Shown here: positions 22,630-35,404 of the stretch, in pieces | Numbering within the stretch: position 1 is the first letter of the stretch | How the letters are laid out: every line of letters begins with the position of its first letter | Source of the DNA: Amborella trichopoda | Lineage: Eukaryota; Streptophyta; Magnoliopsida; Amborellales; Amborellaceae | Assembly (NCBI RefSeq): GCF_000471905.2 | Contig: NW_006500337.1 | Span: 3,710,473 to 3,774,472, forward strand | DNA: 64,000 bases | Reading direction: 5' to 3' | The notes under the pieces: generated by a model | The model's input: the letters and a program-made list of their open reading frames with translations, nothing else | What the model was told of the DNA's origin: nothing | Databases searched by the model: none | Position numbers and translations under genes: made by a program

Positions 22630-23096
22630 TTGGTAATATACTTTAATTTAAAAAAATTGTAAAAAAAAACTATGAAGTTCTCAAAACCTCGTCCACACAT
22701 TTTTTTTCAATTTCGAAACATTTTCTAGATGAAAATGCCATAGTCTTTCATAGAGATAGAATTATGGTACTTATAGTACCGTGATAACTTAAACATCTAT
22801 TATAATATAGAGTATGTTAAAGTATTACGTTAGTTTATGTTATTACGGTAATTAAAATACCGTAATAGATGTCTATTTTATTATGGTACTAAGAGTACCG
22901 CAATTCTATCTCTATTTACAACAGTATTTTAATTACTGTAATGGTCGCAATGCATTACTGTAGAAAGATTGCCATAAATGGTATTTTCATCCAGAAAATG
23001 CCTAAAATTGGAAAAAATAGTGTGGGCGAGGTTTTGGGAAGTTGGGGTTCTTTTTTTTGAATTTTTAAAATTAAGTTATATTAATGATAATTTCCC
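22630..23096. mobile_element. MITE with TTACGGTA modules (family C), solo copy
   Basis: Inverted ends of about 100 bp: the left holds aaaacctcgtccacac, the right gtgtgggcgaggttttggga. Between them are repeated modules of ttacggta/taccgtaa. Flanks near cttattttt occur at both sides, which could be a 9-bp target duplication of Mutator type. It matches the arms of the element at 24433-29412. Confidence 0.7.
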
Positions 23097-23119
23097 TTAT
23101 TTTTTAAAAGATCTAGTTT

Positions 23120-23600
23120 CTATGCGGTCAAGCCCACATATGTAGAAATGCGGGCCTCTTAATAAATCTATTTTTGAGATGGATTTTAAGACTTAATTTT
23201 TAAAGACGTGTAATCTTTAACACGGAGATCATGAATATGAAAAAATAAATAAATTTTTAAAACTAAAGAAAACCTTTGGACCAATAGTTTCCATTGTTTT
23301 TAGATGGAAGACCTACTTGTATCCATCTTTAAGATGGATGCTTTTACACTTTTTGGACCGCATATTTAGAAATGCAGTCCATCCCGCATGAAACAATTTT
23401 TTATTTTTAAAACAAAATGGACGGTCTAAATAATTTGTTACAATATACATTATTTTTTTGAGCTTGAAATCTTAATGGTTTTTTACAACCATAATGTTCA
23501 AGTCGAGATGATAAATATAAAAGGTGTTCATTGCTTGACTTAGAATTTACCATAAGTTATGAGTTAAGGATTTACTTATTTTGATAGAATTGCAGCCCTA
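23120..23600 (+). mobile_element. Hairpin MITE family A copy 2 plus family B-like tail
   Basis: Hairpins around gaaatgcgggcc and ggaccgcatatttagaaatg mark family A (23120-23400). Family B-like sequence follows to 23600, with ttcaagtcgagatgataa, so the two families may be parts of one larger element. Confidence 0.55.
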
Positions 23601-24432
23601 TCAAACCATTTTTCAAAAAACATAAAAAGATTGATTGATAAAGCGGATCGTCCATCCTAAATCTCGATTTAGATCGGCGATTCGAATTGTTCTCGAATTA
23701 TTTAGATCGGTGGTCTAAAAAAAATGAAAATAAAAATTAAAATAGAAGTTTATAAGATGTGAATATCGATATAACCACAAAAAATATTAGATACACTTAA
23801 AAAAATAAACAATACAAAAAGATGAATTTTAGGAGAAGCTGAGTTGGACCCATAACATTTCAGAACCGAAGCATCCAAATGGGCAATCCGGATTGAAAAT
23901 CGCTAGGCTTTTATTTGGACCCGACGCCCACTCTCGCGCTATTATACTTGTTATACGGCTGCAGGTTGGGGGGTTTTTGGGTGGGCAAATTGGAATGCAA
24001 TGGTACATACGGCTCAATAAATTATGAAGCATGGTGCACTGAATTACATTTAAGGTGAAAATATTCTATCCTTTTTTTAATTTTAATTTTAATTTTAATT
24101 TTTTTCTATACTTTTTTTTTGTTTTTGTCAAAAGAAGCTACTTCTTTCGAGCAATGATATGATGCAACGGTTGTATCATTGTTCTATAATATAACATCAC
24201 TTTTAGAAAATCATGTTTATGGTATTTGTATGACCTCAAATTTTGTACACACACTATTTTCATCTCAATAATCAATCCAAAAAAAAAAGTTTCATTTGAA
24301 CCTTAGATATGGTCCAAATGAGTCCCCTTCAAAAACGAATCTAGGCCATTCATTTTGTGAATTCCAAGATCTTAGCCTTCATAAACTCAAAATCATTTTT
24401 TTCTTTTTTAACATTGTTCATCTAATGATAAT
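23601..24432. other. Unassigned stretch
   Basis: No gene supported. The minus-strand frame at 23829-24032 has no recognisable similarity. A degenerate taattttaattttaat tract is at 24078-24100. Confidence 0.4.
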
Positions 24433-24694
24433 AGGGAAATTATCGCTAATATACCTTAATTTTAAGAAAATCGCAAAGAAACCCCAAACTCCCTAAAACC
24501 TCGCCCACACCTTTTTTTCCAACTTTTGATATTTTCTGGACAAAAATACCCTTTACGGTAGTCTTTCTACCGTAATGCATTGCAACCATTACGACAATTA
24601 AAATACCGTTGTAAATAGAGATAGAATTATGTTACTTCTAGTACCGTAATAATATAAACATCTATTACGGTATTTTAATTACCATAATAACATA

Positions 24695-25918
24695 GGGGTC
24701 ATTTGGATTGTTTGTGAAATATATTACTGGCGTAATACATTACTGCATAATTCATTACCTGTAAATGAATTGTTATTGTTTGGGTAGTATTTGTATTACT
24801 GCGTAATACATTACTTGTAACTGGATTGTTACTGTTTGGATAGTATTTAGATGCAACCTGGGAAATACATTATTATTGTTTGGCTATGTATGGAAGAAAT
24901 ATAGGAAATACATTATTAACATTTTACCGGCACGTGACGATAAACTATCATTTATTTCTTTTTTGTCATAAAATTCCACTAAAATGTAGAATTATCATTT
25001 CTTTTTTTTTTGTTACAAAATTCCACTGAAATACGAAATTAAAATCATCATCAAACTATTCCAAAAAGATTTCTTATAATAAGGTCATCACCATTCCAAA
25101 AAGATTTTCTAATAATAACTTGTACCATTTTATCGTCATCATGACATCATTTCCTACTTATTTTACATGCCTTTGGCACTTACATAGAATCACATGTCTT
25201 CTAACATGACATTACTTTCAACATGATAAGTCATTGGAACAATATGATTAGAATAACATGATTTTATTATGATAAGCCTTATTTTTAATAGAAGTCTTTC
25301 AAATGTTTCTCTATATAATTTCAAATAAACAATACCTTTGTGATATTAAATTCAAAATCTCTATAGTAAGAGTTAAAAAATGGGAAGAAGTTTGATTAGT
25401 AAACTTAGAAGGTTTGGTAATTGCAGTATAAAATTTTGAGGTATTGGGGGAGACTAAAGAGGTATGTTATTTGAATTGATATTTTAGTAATCTCTTCTAA
25501 GAATTATGTTGTATGAAATTTTTTATTACGATTATGTTGTGTAATTTATTATTTATTATTTTTGTTTTTATATGAAAGTTGATGTTTTCAGATGAGGAGA
25601 CGAGCTTAAAAAGGGAGGGATCACGTATGCTAGTTATTATGGAGGGTGGGGCTTACAAGACAAAGAGAGGGTTTTTTTAATTAGGGATATAGATTTTTTA
25701 TTTTCCAAAATTACCCGTCTTCCCGTAGATTTTTCATTTCCCAAAATTACTTGTCACTCCACGTAGATTTTTCATCCTATAATAGATATCTTGATTTTTG
25801 GGAAATCTCACCTAATCTCTTTATATTTACGTACGATTAAGTGTACCAAACCGTGAAAATACCGTATTTCTTTTAATCTATTGCCACGTAATAAATTTTC
25901 AGTTACCCAAACAGCCCT
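24695..25918. mobile_element. Non-autonomous DNA element inserted in the left arm, copy 1
   Basis: The ends are GGGGTCATTTGG and, reversed, AGGGCTGTTTGG. It splits the left arm of the 5-kb element cleanly. The interior shares long blocks (for example caacatgataagtcattgga) with 47292-48679. Flanks ataacata/ataaagta match at 6 of 8. The superfamily (hAT or PIF/Harbinger) is unsettled; no transposase frame was seen. Confidence 0.65.
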
Positions 25919-26228
25919 ATAAAGTATTATGGTAATTAAAATACCATAATACTTTAAAGTAGTATTACGGTAATTTAAGTACCGTAATATTGCCCAACTC
26001 AACAAGAAAGATTTTTTACTCTCTCGGGCCTACTATTTATTTACTCCCTCGACAAAAATCCACACTAGCTATAATTTTTTAAATCTCAAATTTTTAGGAT
26101 ATAATCTCTATTTAATTTTTATATGGTTATCAAAATTTTAGAACAAGAACATGCTTAAATAGGTGTTTTTGAGCGAGAAAGTAGATCCACATCGCTCTCC
26201 TATGGGAACATAGATTTTTTGAAAATGG

Positions 26229-28767
26229 TAGCTGTCATGATCCCACTCCCCGGCCCCTACCGTTCTTGTCGGAGGGTGGCAGGGTACAGGTTCGTGATTT
26301 AAATGCAGTGAATACTACTCAGGTCGGAGTGGCTCGTTGCTTTAATAAAGTTGTGAACTAAGCAAACCAAGAAAGTAAAAAACCTCTATAAAAAAATGCA
26401 CAAGATCTAGATAAAATAAAATTGAAAATTATATTATTACATAAACAACTTGGAATACTATAACTGTTCAACTCACTGAAGGCCTAGAAACACAACATCT
26501 AACTTTAATATAGACAAAAACATGGCCCATGGCCGTTAGACACATACAAGCAAAAAAATTTCCTCGGCAGGTACGAACCTTCGTCAACCAGATCGATCAC
26601 CCTACCAGTTGTTCTTGACCTACAACTTCTACTCTATAGGGATGAAGATGAAAAAAGAGGAATGAGCTATAAAGGCTAGTAAGATGATCTAGTTACTATG
26701 CATTAGTAATATATCCATCCAGGCATCATGAATAATTCTTTTGATTATAAGCAATTATAGTCGGAAAAGCTTTCAATTTAGCAATCTTATCAATATAATA
26801 ATCACGGATGGTATATCGAACATCATGGTTATCATATAATCAATATAACTATCATCATTCACATTCACACATCCAATCATTAATTAGACACTTGCATTGC
26901 AAGGCACGGTTTACTATTTACTTATTATAATATACTATATTTCGGGGGGTGCAATCCACCTATTATACTTTCCACCTGATTCCCTTTCTATCCTACATGG
27001 AGTTTACAAATATTGTCGGCCTTACTCTCTTATCAAGTCATATCATACCACCACGGATAACTCGTGCATGGCATCATTGAATCAATTCACTATTATCAAT
27101 CACAAAAGAAGGTCATGCTTGGAGCATGTTTCAGATCACTCTTCACTTAGCATTCATTCTTTGGCACTCAAGCCCTTCGCATTGCCAGCACATAGAATTT
27201 CATTGCATAACATTCATCATATGACACTTCAGCGCATTAATATTACATGACACTCACTAATTAACCTTCACACTCATGTCATGATACTCGCTATATAGTA
27301 TGCACATTCACTATTTAGATATCACATAATATTCACTAAATAACTTTCACATCCCTTTCATGGTATTTCTACATAGCATTCACATTCACCAATTGAATAT
27401 CATATAACATTTACTAAATAACATTTCATTTACTGCATAACATTCACATTCACTAATTGAATATCATATAACATTTACTAAATAGCATTTTATTCACTAC
27501 ATAGTATTCACATTCACTAATTAAATATCATATAACATTCACTAAATAGCATTCATACTTGAACATGCACAATTTCTGGAAAGTTATGTCAAATAGTGAC
27601 CTAATCCCCATAAAATGGATGTAGCTTTCAATTTAAGGGGTTTTTCACGAAAGTCTCTATATCCAATTTTGAGTGTTCCCATAAACCTTTCAAATGGTGG
27701 TGATTTAGAAGAAAAATGATCGCTATTGGTTAGTCAAAATTGGTGGCAACAGTGACATTAGTTCTGAATTTTCATAATAGCTACCCACAGTGACATGTCT
27801 TCGTATTTAATTGTGTAACTCTCAAATTAGGAAGAATTTCGAAAAGTGCCCAACATGTGATTTTAAGCTTGCGCATAACTCTTTAAAATGACTAAGGTTT
27901 GGAATAAAACGGGCATCATTTGGTGGTTTAAAATGCATGACCACAAGAACATTAACTTTGTAATTTCTTATAGCTGTCCACAATGACCTATCTACATAAT
28001 TGAGAATATAGCCTCTTTTTCAGGAATAATTTGGACATAGTTTTAACATGGACATTATAGTGGGCACACACACCGTTCAAATGGCGGTGGTTTGAACGAA
28101 TTTGAACACTAGTTAGTCATTCAAAAGTTTGGTGCAATGTAGAAGACAGTGGCTGGAAATCTGTTGTCTGTGAAACAATGACATCACCTTACATTTTGAA
28201 GTATAAAACTTAACATGTACAAATCTCATGATTCTATAAGAATGAAAGTTGTAGTAGACAACATAGCTTTCATTCAAGACCAATTTGAACTCATTTAGGC
28301 CTCATTTGGTTACTGAACCATTGAATACAAAAGTAGTTATAGCTCTTGGAAATTTCATTTTTCCCCTTTTCTTTATTAAAGTCTTCATATAGGCATAAAC
28401 ACAAACCATTCACAGCCATGACTTTCAACTCACAGTTGCTAAACAATCACCAACGGCTCTTTCTAAACTAAATTTACAGGAACATTGGCAAGCATCAACA
28501 CCATTCACAAAGGTTACACAACCATGACTTCTAGCATACAATTTCAAGGTTCCAAGTTCATTCTCACATATCCATACATTATATTATGCACAAAATATTT
28601 ATGACACACACTTCCAAATCCACTTACCTGATAAGAAACGGTGCTCCCAACTCCTTCATATTAACAAGGGTGCGATTATTTTTTAAGACTAACTTATTTA
28701 ATAATAATATCACATTATTTATTGTTGATCAATATATAAAATTATCAATATATTCCTGGGTAATTAC
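26229..28767. other. Interior of the 5-kb element; possible LTR-derived block
   Basis: Starts tgtcatgatcccactccccg, wording that resembles the start of a plant LTR, and includes a 64-bp array. No coding region is visible. A captured solo LTR is possible but unproven. Confidence 0.3.
27303..27556. repeat. 64-bp tandem array
   Basis: Units with cacattcactaattgaat and catataacatttactaaat begin at 27381, 27445 and 27509, with a more diverged unit at 27303. Confidence 0.85.
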
Positions 28768-28775
28768 AGTAGCCT

Positions 28776-28864
28776 TGATATTAGCTTTGGTTTGAAGCCT
28801 TTAAAGTATTACGGTAATAGAAGTACCGTAATACTTTAAAAACTTCAAACCAAAGCTAATATCA
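28776..28864. other. 41-bp-arm near-perfect hairpin
   Basis: Left arm 28776-28816, 7-nt loop, right arm 28824-28864; 39 of 41 positions pair. The arms start tgatattagctttggtttga and end attacggta. It directly abuts the right arm of the 5-kb element. Confidence 0.9.
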
Positions 28865-29412
28865 GGGCTACCCTTTTCAAAAAATCTATGTTCCTATGGG
28901 AGCACAATGTGGATCTACTCCCTCGCTCAAAAACTCCTATTTAAGCGTGTTTTTGTTCTAAAAATTTTGATAACCATATAAAAATTAAGTAGAGATTATA
29001 TCCTAAAAATTTAAGGTTTGAAACATTACAGCTAGCGTAAATACTTAAATGACCGTAATACTATTTTAAAGTATTACGATATTTTAATTACCGTAATACT
29101 CTATGTTATTACGGTAATTAAAGTACCGTAATAGATGTTTATGTTATTACGGTACTACAAGTACCGTAATTCTATCTCTATTTATAACAGTATTTTAATT
29201 ACCATAATAGTCGCAATGCAGTACGGTACCGTAATGGTCACAATGCATTACGTTATCGTAATGGTCGCAATGCATTACAGTAGAAAGACTAACGTAAAGA
29301 GAATTTTTTTCAGAAAATGCCGAAAATTGGGAAAAAAAGTGTGGGCGAGGTTTTGGGAAGTTGGGGTTTTTTTGCGATTTTCTTAAAATTAAGGTATATT
29401 AACGATAATTAA

Positions 29413-29743
29413 GCTATCCAAAAAAATTGGAAATGAAAAAAATCTTTTTAAGGCCTAGATCTAAGCATCTCACTAAAATGAACAACCTATGTTAATTGGC
29501 CTAAAAAATATTTTCTAGATTGTGTTTTTTCAATTTTTTCTTTTTTTGTGATTGATCATTGAAATGAAAAGAGTGTATATTTCAAATTTTGGATCAAACA
29601 AATGCCCATTAAATAATTTTTTAAAATTATTGCATCATATTATTATACAACCGTTGGATGAAATCATTGCTCACTTCTTTCTGCCGTGACTTACCAAAAG
29701 CAAGATAAACTCAAATTTGCCTCTCTCACACATTCTCTCTCTC
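29413..29743. other. Spacer, nothing recognised
   Basis: AT-rich sequence with a short ctctctcacac tract; no gene or element end. Confidence 0.4.
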
Positions 29744-29996
29744 ATAACCATACTCGTTGGCTCAATTTACTCTCCTCTTAATATAGTAGGAAATGATTTG
29801 ATGCATTAGTTTAAACAGTGTTTAAAAAAACGCCGAGTCGAACCGGAATCGCCCGGTTCGATTCGAGAATCGGCATGGACGGATCGAATCGATGAAAAAA
29901 ACGGGAATCGTCCGGTTCTAGAGAGAACCGGACGATTCTGCACAGTGACTCGCCATTCACTGTACGGAATCGACGAGTCCCGTACGGAAGAACATA

Positions 29997-31045
29997 AATT
30001 TTTTTTTTTTTTGTAATCCATGATAGATTTTTTTGTAATACTTGATCGATTTTTTGTAATCCATGATCGAATTGTTTTTTTTTTTTGTAATCCATGATAG
30101 AATTTTTTGTAATCCATGATCGAAATGTTTGTTTTTTTTTGTTTTTTGTAACCCATGATAGAATTTTTGTAATCCATGATCGAATGTTTTGTAATCCATG
30201 ATCGAAATGTTTGTTTTTTTTTGTAATCCATGATCGAAATGTTTGTTTTTTTTTTGTAATCCATGATCGAATTTTTTGTTTTTGTTTTTTTTGTAACCCA
30301 TGATAGAGTTTTTTGTAATCCATGATTGAATTTTTTGTAATCCATGATCGAATTTTTTTTTTCTTTTTTGTAATCCACGATCGAATTTTTTGTTTTTTTT
30401 GTTTGTTTTTTTTTGTAATCCATGGTCAAATTTTATGTAATCCATGATCGAATTTTATGTAATCCATGATCGAATTTTTTGTAATCCATGATAGAATTTT
30501 TTGTAATCCATGATCGATTTTTTTGTAATCCATGATTGAAATGTTTGTTTTTTTTTCTTGTAATCCATGATCGAATTTTTTGTTTTTTTTTTTTTGTAAC
30601 CCATGATAGAATTTTTTGTAATCCATGATTGAATTTTTTGTAATCCATGACCTAATTGTTTTTTCTTTTTCTGTAATCCACGATGGAATGTTTTGTTTTT
30701 TTATGTTTTTTTTTTTTTGTAATCCATGATCGAATTTTATGTAATCCATGATCAAATTTTTTGTAATCCATGATCGAATTTTTTGTAACCCATGATCGAA
30801 TTTTTTGTAATCCATGATTGAATTTTTGAAAATTTGTGATTTTTTTTTTTAATCCATAATCGAATTTTTTTTTGTAATCCATGATAGAATTTTTTGAAAA
30901 TTTGTGATTTTTTTTTTTCAATTCATGATCGAATTTTTTTTTGTAATCCATGATAAAAATTTTTGAAAATTTGTGATTTTTTTTTTTTAATCCATGTTCG
31001 ATTTTTGAAAATTTGTTAATTTTTTTTTTTTAATCCATATTATTC
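29997..31045. repeat. Minisatellite inside hAT-like copy 2
   Basis: Same tttttgtaatccatgatcgaa units as in copy 1, but about 250 bp more. Minus-strand frames across it are artefacts. Confidence 0.92.
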
Positions 31046-31051
31046 AAAGAG

Positions 31052-31330
31052 AAAATGAGAGAGATGATGATTCTAAGGCCACCCTATCCCAGCCATATTA
31101 TTCACATATCGAGTCCCAACAGCAACAGTGTAAGGATGAGCATGACAGTGCACGTGAGCATGAAGGATGGACAAGCTTCGGGGATTTTGGATTGGGAACA
31201 CAACAAAACACTAACACTCAGGGATTTGGGAATAGTCAGACGCCTGCTAATATCGATGATTCGTTTTAGATCGAATCAATGAATTGTTAAACGAATTATA
31301 TCAATGGCACCAGCGTGACCAAGAAGAACA
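31052..31330 (+). pseudogene. Remnant of transposase C-terminus in hAT-like copy 2
   Basis: The frame runs DDDSKATLSQPYYSHIESQ through GWTSFGDFGLGTQQNTNTQG to NIDDSF, then stops at about 31268, where a base is missing compared with copy 1. The aligned DRINELLNE end follows in another frame. It lacks the internal stops seen in this part of copy 1, so this copy keeps the older reading better. Confidence 0.6.
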
Positions 31331-31807
31331 ATAACGTCGTCTATCATTTTATTTTTAGATCATATGTTATTAATTTTATGCTTTATTGTAGTCCATGTAT
31401 GTTGATATACTTATTCCATGATAATTCTATGTTTATCCTTTTGTGTGATGTAAATTAAATGCTGAATGGCGGTTCATGCAGGGAAAGAACATATCAATAT
31501 TCGCATATTCATTCAAAAACATGAAAAATCTTAATGGAGTACCCTCATTTCTTATTGAAATCTTAAAAAATAATATTATTTATAATGAATTTTAATAATT
31601 TTTTCGGATTTTTTTTAAGCTTTATTCTGATCGATTCACCCGATTCCCGATCCGGATCGCCGATTCACCAATCCGGATCGGTTTTTTGGGTGCTCAATCC
31701 GAGTCACCGATCCGTTTTTTAAACCATTGGTTTAAAATAACCATACTCGTTGGCTCAATTTACTCTCCTCTTAATATGTTGGGAAATGATTTGATGTATC
31801 AGTTTAA

Positions 31808-32631
31808 TTTTGATACAATGAAACTCATATTTTAAAACACCATGTTAGCTATATGTGTATGGGGAAAGGTTTCTATACTTCTGCTACAACATAGAATATC
31901 TATGTTGTGCCTACCATCTCGCCGTTTAATTTTGTTCAAGCGAGTCACTCAACATTTTTTACTAGATCTGGCATTTCAAAGTATTTTATTTTTAATTTTG
32001 TAATATAAATTTTATGAATGTGAAATTCGGTACATGTCATTGGGGTGCACTTATAAAAAGTATTCAAAATAATTTTTTGATAAAATATAATGATCAAAAT
32101 ACCTCTTGAAACTTTTAGGGGTATTTTGGTCGTTCTATTTTATCGGAAATATTATTTTTATATTTTTTAATAGTGTGAGTTTAATAGAGGATTGGACGCT
32201 CAAAATTTGGTGTCAAAATATTTTATATATAAAAAATAAAAAATAAAATAATATAGAGATGTGACATTATGATTGGAGCAATCTTAGCCCTCCATTCAAA
32301 ATGGACGGTTGGATAAAGGGAAGCATATAAGTCTTATGGTGTAGGGGAAGCATAGAAAACTTGCTCACGTACACTTTCTACATCCCAACAATTCCCAATA
32401 ATTAATCTCATAAAGAGAATAAAATTTGGACCTAGAAATGAGTAACTCTGTATCAATAAATCCGCATCATCTATTAATTAGACATTGAGATCTAGGCTTT
32501 TTGAACTCGCAATCAATATATTGTTTTAAAAATTATTCATCTAACAATGATAAGGTCATCTACAAAATTGGGACAAAAATCTCCTACATGGTCTAGATCT
32601 AATTGTTCTATCTTCATAGGGTTAAAAAGTC
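31808..32631. other. Unassigned AT-rich stretch
   Basis: No gene or clear element end seen. Confidence 0.4.
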
Positions 32632-33576
32632 CACATAGCTTAGGTACCATACAAGCCTAATAGACCGTTGTACCCATACTCATAGTCCATAATTCTCAAG
32701 AAAATCACTAAACTACCCAATCTAGTAAGACAAACGTAAATCTATCCAAGTGTGTCTAAATATAATTTGATTGATTCAAATTTATTAAGAATAACAGATG
32801 GATCCTTAAAAAGCCAAACAATCAAATATCCCAACCCCCTAAATACCTCAAAATCAGATTAGACCACCTCCAAAGGGATCCGCAGGAGGTCTTGCACATA
32901 TTAAACAAATCCGGAACTGATATGAGCCAGCAACTCGATATACATCGTTGACCCGGAATGAGGCCGGGGTTTTCGAGAAGCTAGATCTAGCCTAGATAAG
33001 TCTTTTACTCTCCTAGCTCGACTTCTTAATCCACTTCTAGAAGGTGTTTTTTTCCTGAGTTTTCTAGAATCATAGAGCTGGTAGAAATTTGAATCCCTTT
33101 GACTAGTCAACTAGTCAAATCCTATCATCAGGCCTAAAAAATAGATCTAGGATTTCTAATTCTAATTAAATTAGACCTCAAATATAAACTCACCTGTAAA
33201 CTCCCTTCTAGCCTTTCATAATTCATACCTAAATTCCTAGAACTATCCCTTAGAACTTAGATAACTGAAATCCTTAGAAATTACAGAGAATATCCCTTAA
33301 GGTAGAGCAAACCATAGAATCCCATAACTACGAAATTCTGGAGAACCCAAGGAGACTCAAGCCAAAGCAATTCTCTACACTCTTAATTCTCTACGATTTT
33401 CAAAACCCTAATTCTTAAGTATTAGGGAGACAATGCCCTAATCATCAAAACCTTAGGAGGAATACGCCTGAGGTACAACAAATTCATCAAGAGAAGGAAA
33501 ACAGAGTAAATCATCCAATTGTCTGTGACGGGTCCAAACTCCGGGTTCATGATGTCCGGGACAATTGGCCCAGGTT

Positions 33577-34612
33577 CAAGTAAGTTTTTTTTTTTCGTCA
33601 TCATCGTCAAATCCTTTTTTCAACTAGTTGGGGTTGGCTACATGAATCATGGTTCACTATTATGCTCTATCAAGGGCTATACCCTTAGTGAGGCTATAAG
33701 TTCCCATATATTTTCTCACTACTTCCATCCAGGTCTTTTTGGGCCTACCTCTTGTCTTTTTTTAGCCTGCCACTTGAACTAACTCGCACCTCCTAACGTA
33801 TGATGTATTAGGTATATGCTATACTTGGCGAACCCATCTAATTCTACTCCCTCTCATCTTATCGCCTATTAGTTCCACACTTAATTTTTCCCAAATGTAT
33901 TCAATTTGAATTTTATCCCTTATTGTCTTGTCACTTATCCATCTCAACATCCTCATCTTCACTACACTCATTCTATGAGTATATTATTTTTTGACCACCC
34001 AACATTCCGTCATATAGAGCAAAGTTGGTATCACAATTGTCCTATAGAACTTACTCTCTAGCTTCATTATTATGTAAAATCACATAAAATTTCCATGGCA
34101 CATCTCCACTTTTCCCACCCAGCTTTAATTCCATATGTAAGATCTTCTTCAATCTCTCCATTTGCTTGGATTATCAACTTAATATATTGAAAGTGTGATC
34201 TTTTTGGTATTTTTTAGCCGTCAATCTTAACCACTTCATTGTTTCTACTTTTATTATTACTAAATTTATATTCTATATACATTGCCTTAGTTTGGCTAAT
34301 TTTAAAACCTTTAGATTCTCAAGCATCCCTCCAAAGTTCGAACTTTGTGTTGATGTCGTTTCAGGTCTTATCGATAAAAACTATGTCATCTGCAAACAAT
34401 ACATACCACGATACTTCATCTTGTAGGTGCGTAGTTAAGTTGTCCATAACTAAGACAAATAGGTATGGGCTTAATGTTGATCCCTAACATAGACCTATTG
34501 TCATTGAAAACTTACTTGTCTCTCCACTAGTTGTTCGTACACTAGTCAACGTTTTATCTTATATATCTCTCGACAAGTCGATATAGTGTCTAGAGACTCC
34601 TTTGTTCTCCAA
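33577..34612 (-). mobile_element. RTE-type LINE, 5'-truncated
   Basis: On the minus strand, GLCQGSTLSPYLFVLVMDNL and LFADDIVFID show the RT core. Further down are SKGFKISQTKAMYIEYKF and KMRMLRWISDKTIRDKIQIE, a tail typical of plant RTE elements. The 3' end carries cgtcatcatcgtc on the plus strand, a trinucleotide tail typical of RTE. It has several stops and is inactive. It sits in the left arm of the large inverted repeat. Confidence 0.88.
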
Positions 34613-35404
34613 CACTCACCAAATCAAAATTTCTTTTCCAACACCCACCAAATCAAAATCTCGAGGTACTCTAATAGGACACATCTTTGAGTTTTCTTTT
34701 CTTTAATTTAGTTTAATTTTCTATTAATTTTCTTTCTTTAGTTTCTTTTCCTATTTTCTTTGTTTCTTTTATGGATTTTGCTTGATTTCAAGCAGCTCTA
34801 CTGCCGGCTTATCAGGTGAATATCTGTTCTTGCAAATCCATCTTCTTATACATTGTAATTTAACATACCACACAATTATATATCAAAATGTAATTGTTTA
34901 ATTTACAACATATATCAAAGAGGATTTCATCCGAGATCACACCAAACTTCTTACAGCCAAATCCGAGAAGATCTCAAATGATAAACAATTTTTGATGGAG
35001 AATAGTAGAGTTTGTTGAATTATAGTGTATAAGAAGATGAATCTACAAGAACATATCTTCTCCTCATAAACCATAAGAAGAATTGGCTTCAAATCATTCA
35101 AAATATAAAAAAGAAAAATACGAAAACAAGAAAAGAAACTAAAAAAAGAAAATGATTTGAAATATAAAATTAAAGGTAAAAAAACTTGCCTGAACTAAAG
35201 TTGATAGATCCAGGACATCCGGAACCTAGAGTTAGGACCCATATCAAACCGCATGTTGATGTACTTCACTCTCCTTCTCTTTCTTGAAGAATTTGTAGCT
35301 GGGCAGGTTGATCCTAGGGTTTTGATGCTTAGGGTTTTGTCTTCCCGAAACTTATAAATTAGAGGCTTGAAATTGTAGAGAATTAGGGTGTCTTAAGCAT
35401 CGTT

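Larger units (their letters stand above)
24433..29412. mobile_element. 5-kb DNA element with 550-bp terminal inverted repeats (family C)
   Basis: The left arm (24433-24694 plus 25919-26228) is the reverse complement of the right arm (28866-29412). The outer ends read gggaaattatcgctaatata and, reversed, ttatcgttaatataccttaa. The arms hold the same ttacggta modules as the solo copy at 22630 and the same inner block (ggatataatctct; gagcgag; gatccacat). The left arm is split by another element at 24695-25918. No transposase frame is visible in the interior (26229-28767), so it would be non-autonomous. Long inverted ends suggest a Mutator-like or foldback element; no clean target duplication was found. 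Confidence 0.65.
29816..31728 (+). mobile_element. hAT-like DNA element, copy 2
   Basis: Same ends as copy 1 (CAGTGTTTAAAAAAACGC; right end gttttttaaaccatt). The 8-bp flanks agtttaaa and ggtttaaa match at 7 of 8. Inside are the identical hairpin (29905-29938), a longer minisatellite (29997-31045) and the transposase tail (31052-31330). It is about 230 bp longer than copy 1, almost all from the minisatellite. Confidence 0.8.
29744..31807. repeat. 72-bp direct repeat flanking hAT-like copy 2
   Basis: The repeat ataaccatactcgttggctc...agttta lies at 29744-29815 and 31737-31807, about 93% alike by eye. The hAT-like element sits between the two copies. Confidence 0.88.

Noticed and set aside
27303-27556. 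Regular direct repeats considered as a CRISPR-like array
   Set aside because: Units are contiguous and diverged with no unique spacers, and this is plant nuclear DNA; it is a plain tandem array.
29806-30951. The same kind of repeated minus-strand frames in the second hAT-like copy
   Set aside because: Minisatellite artefacts, as in copy 1.
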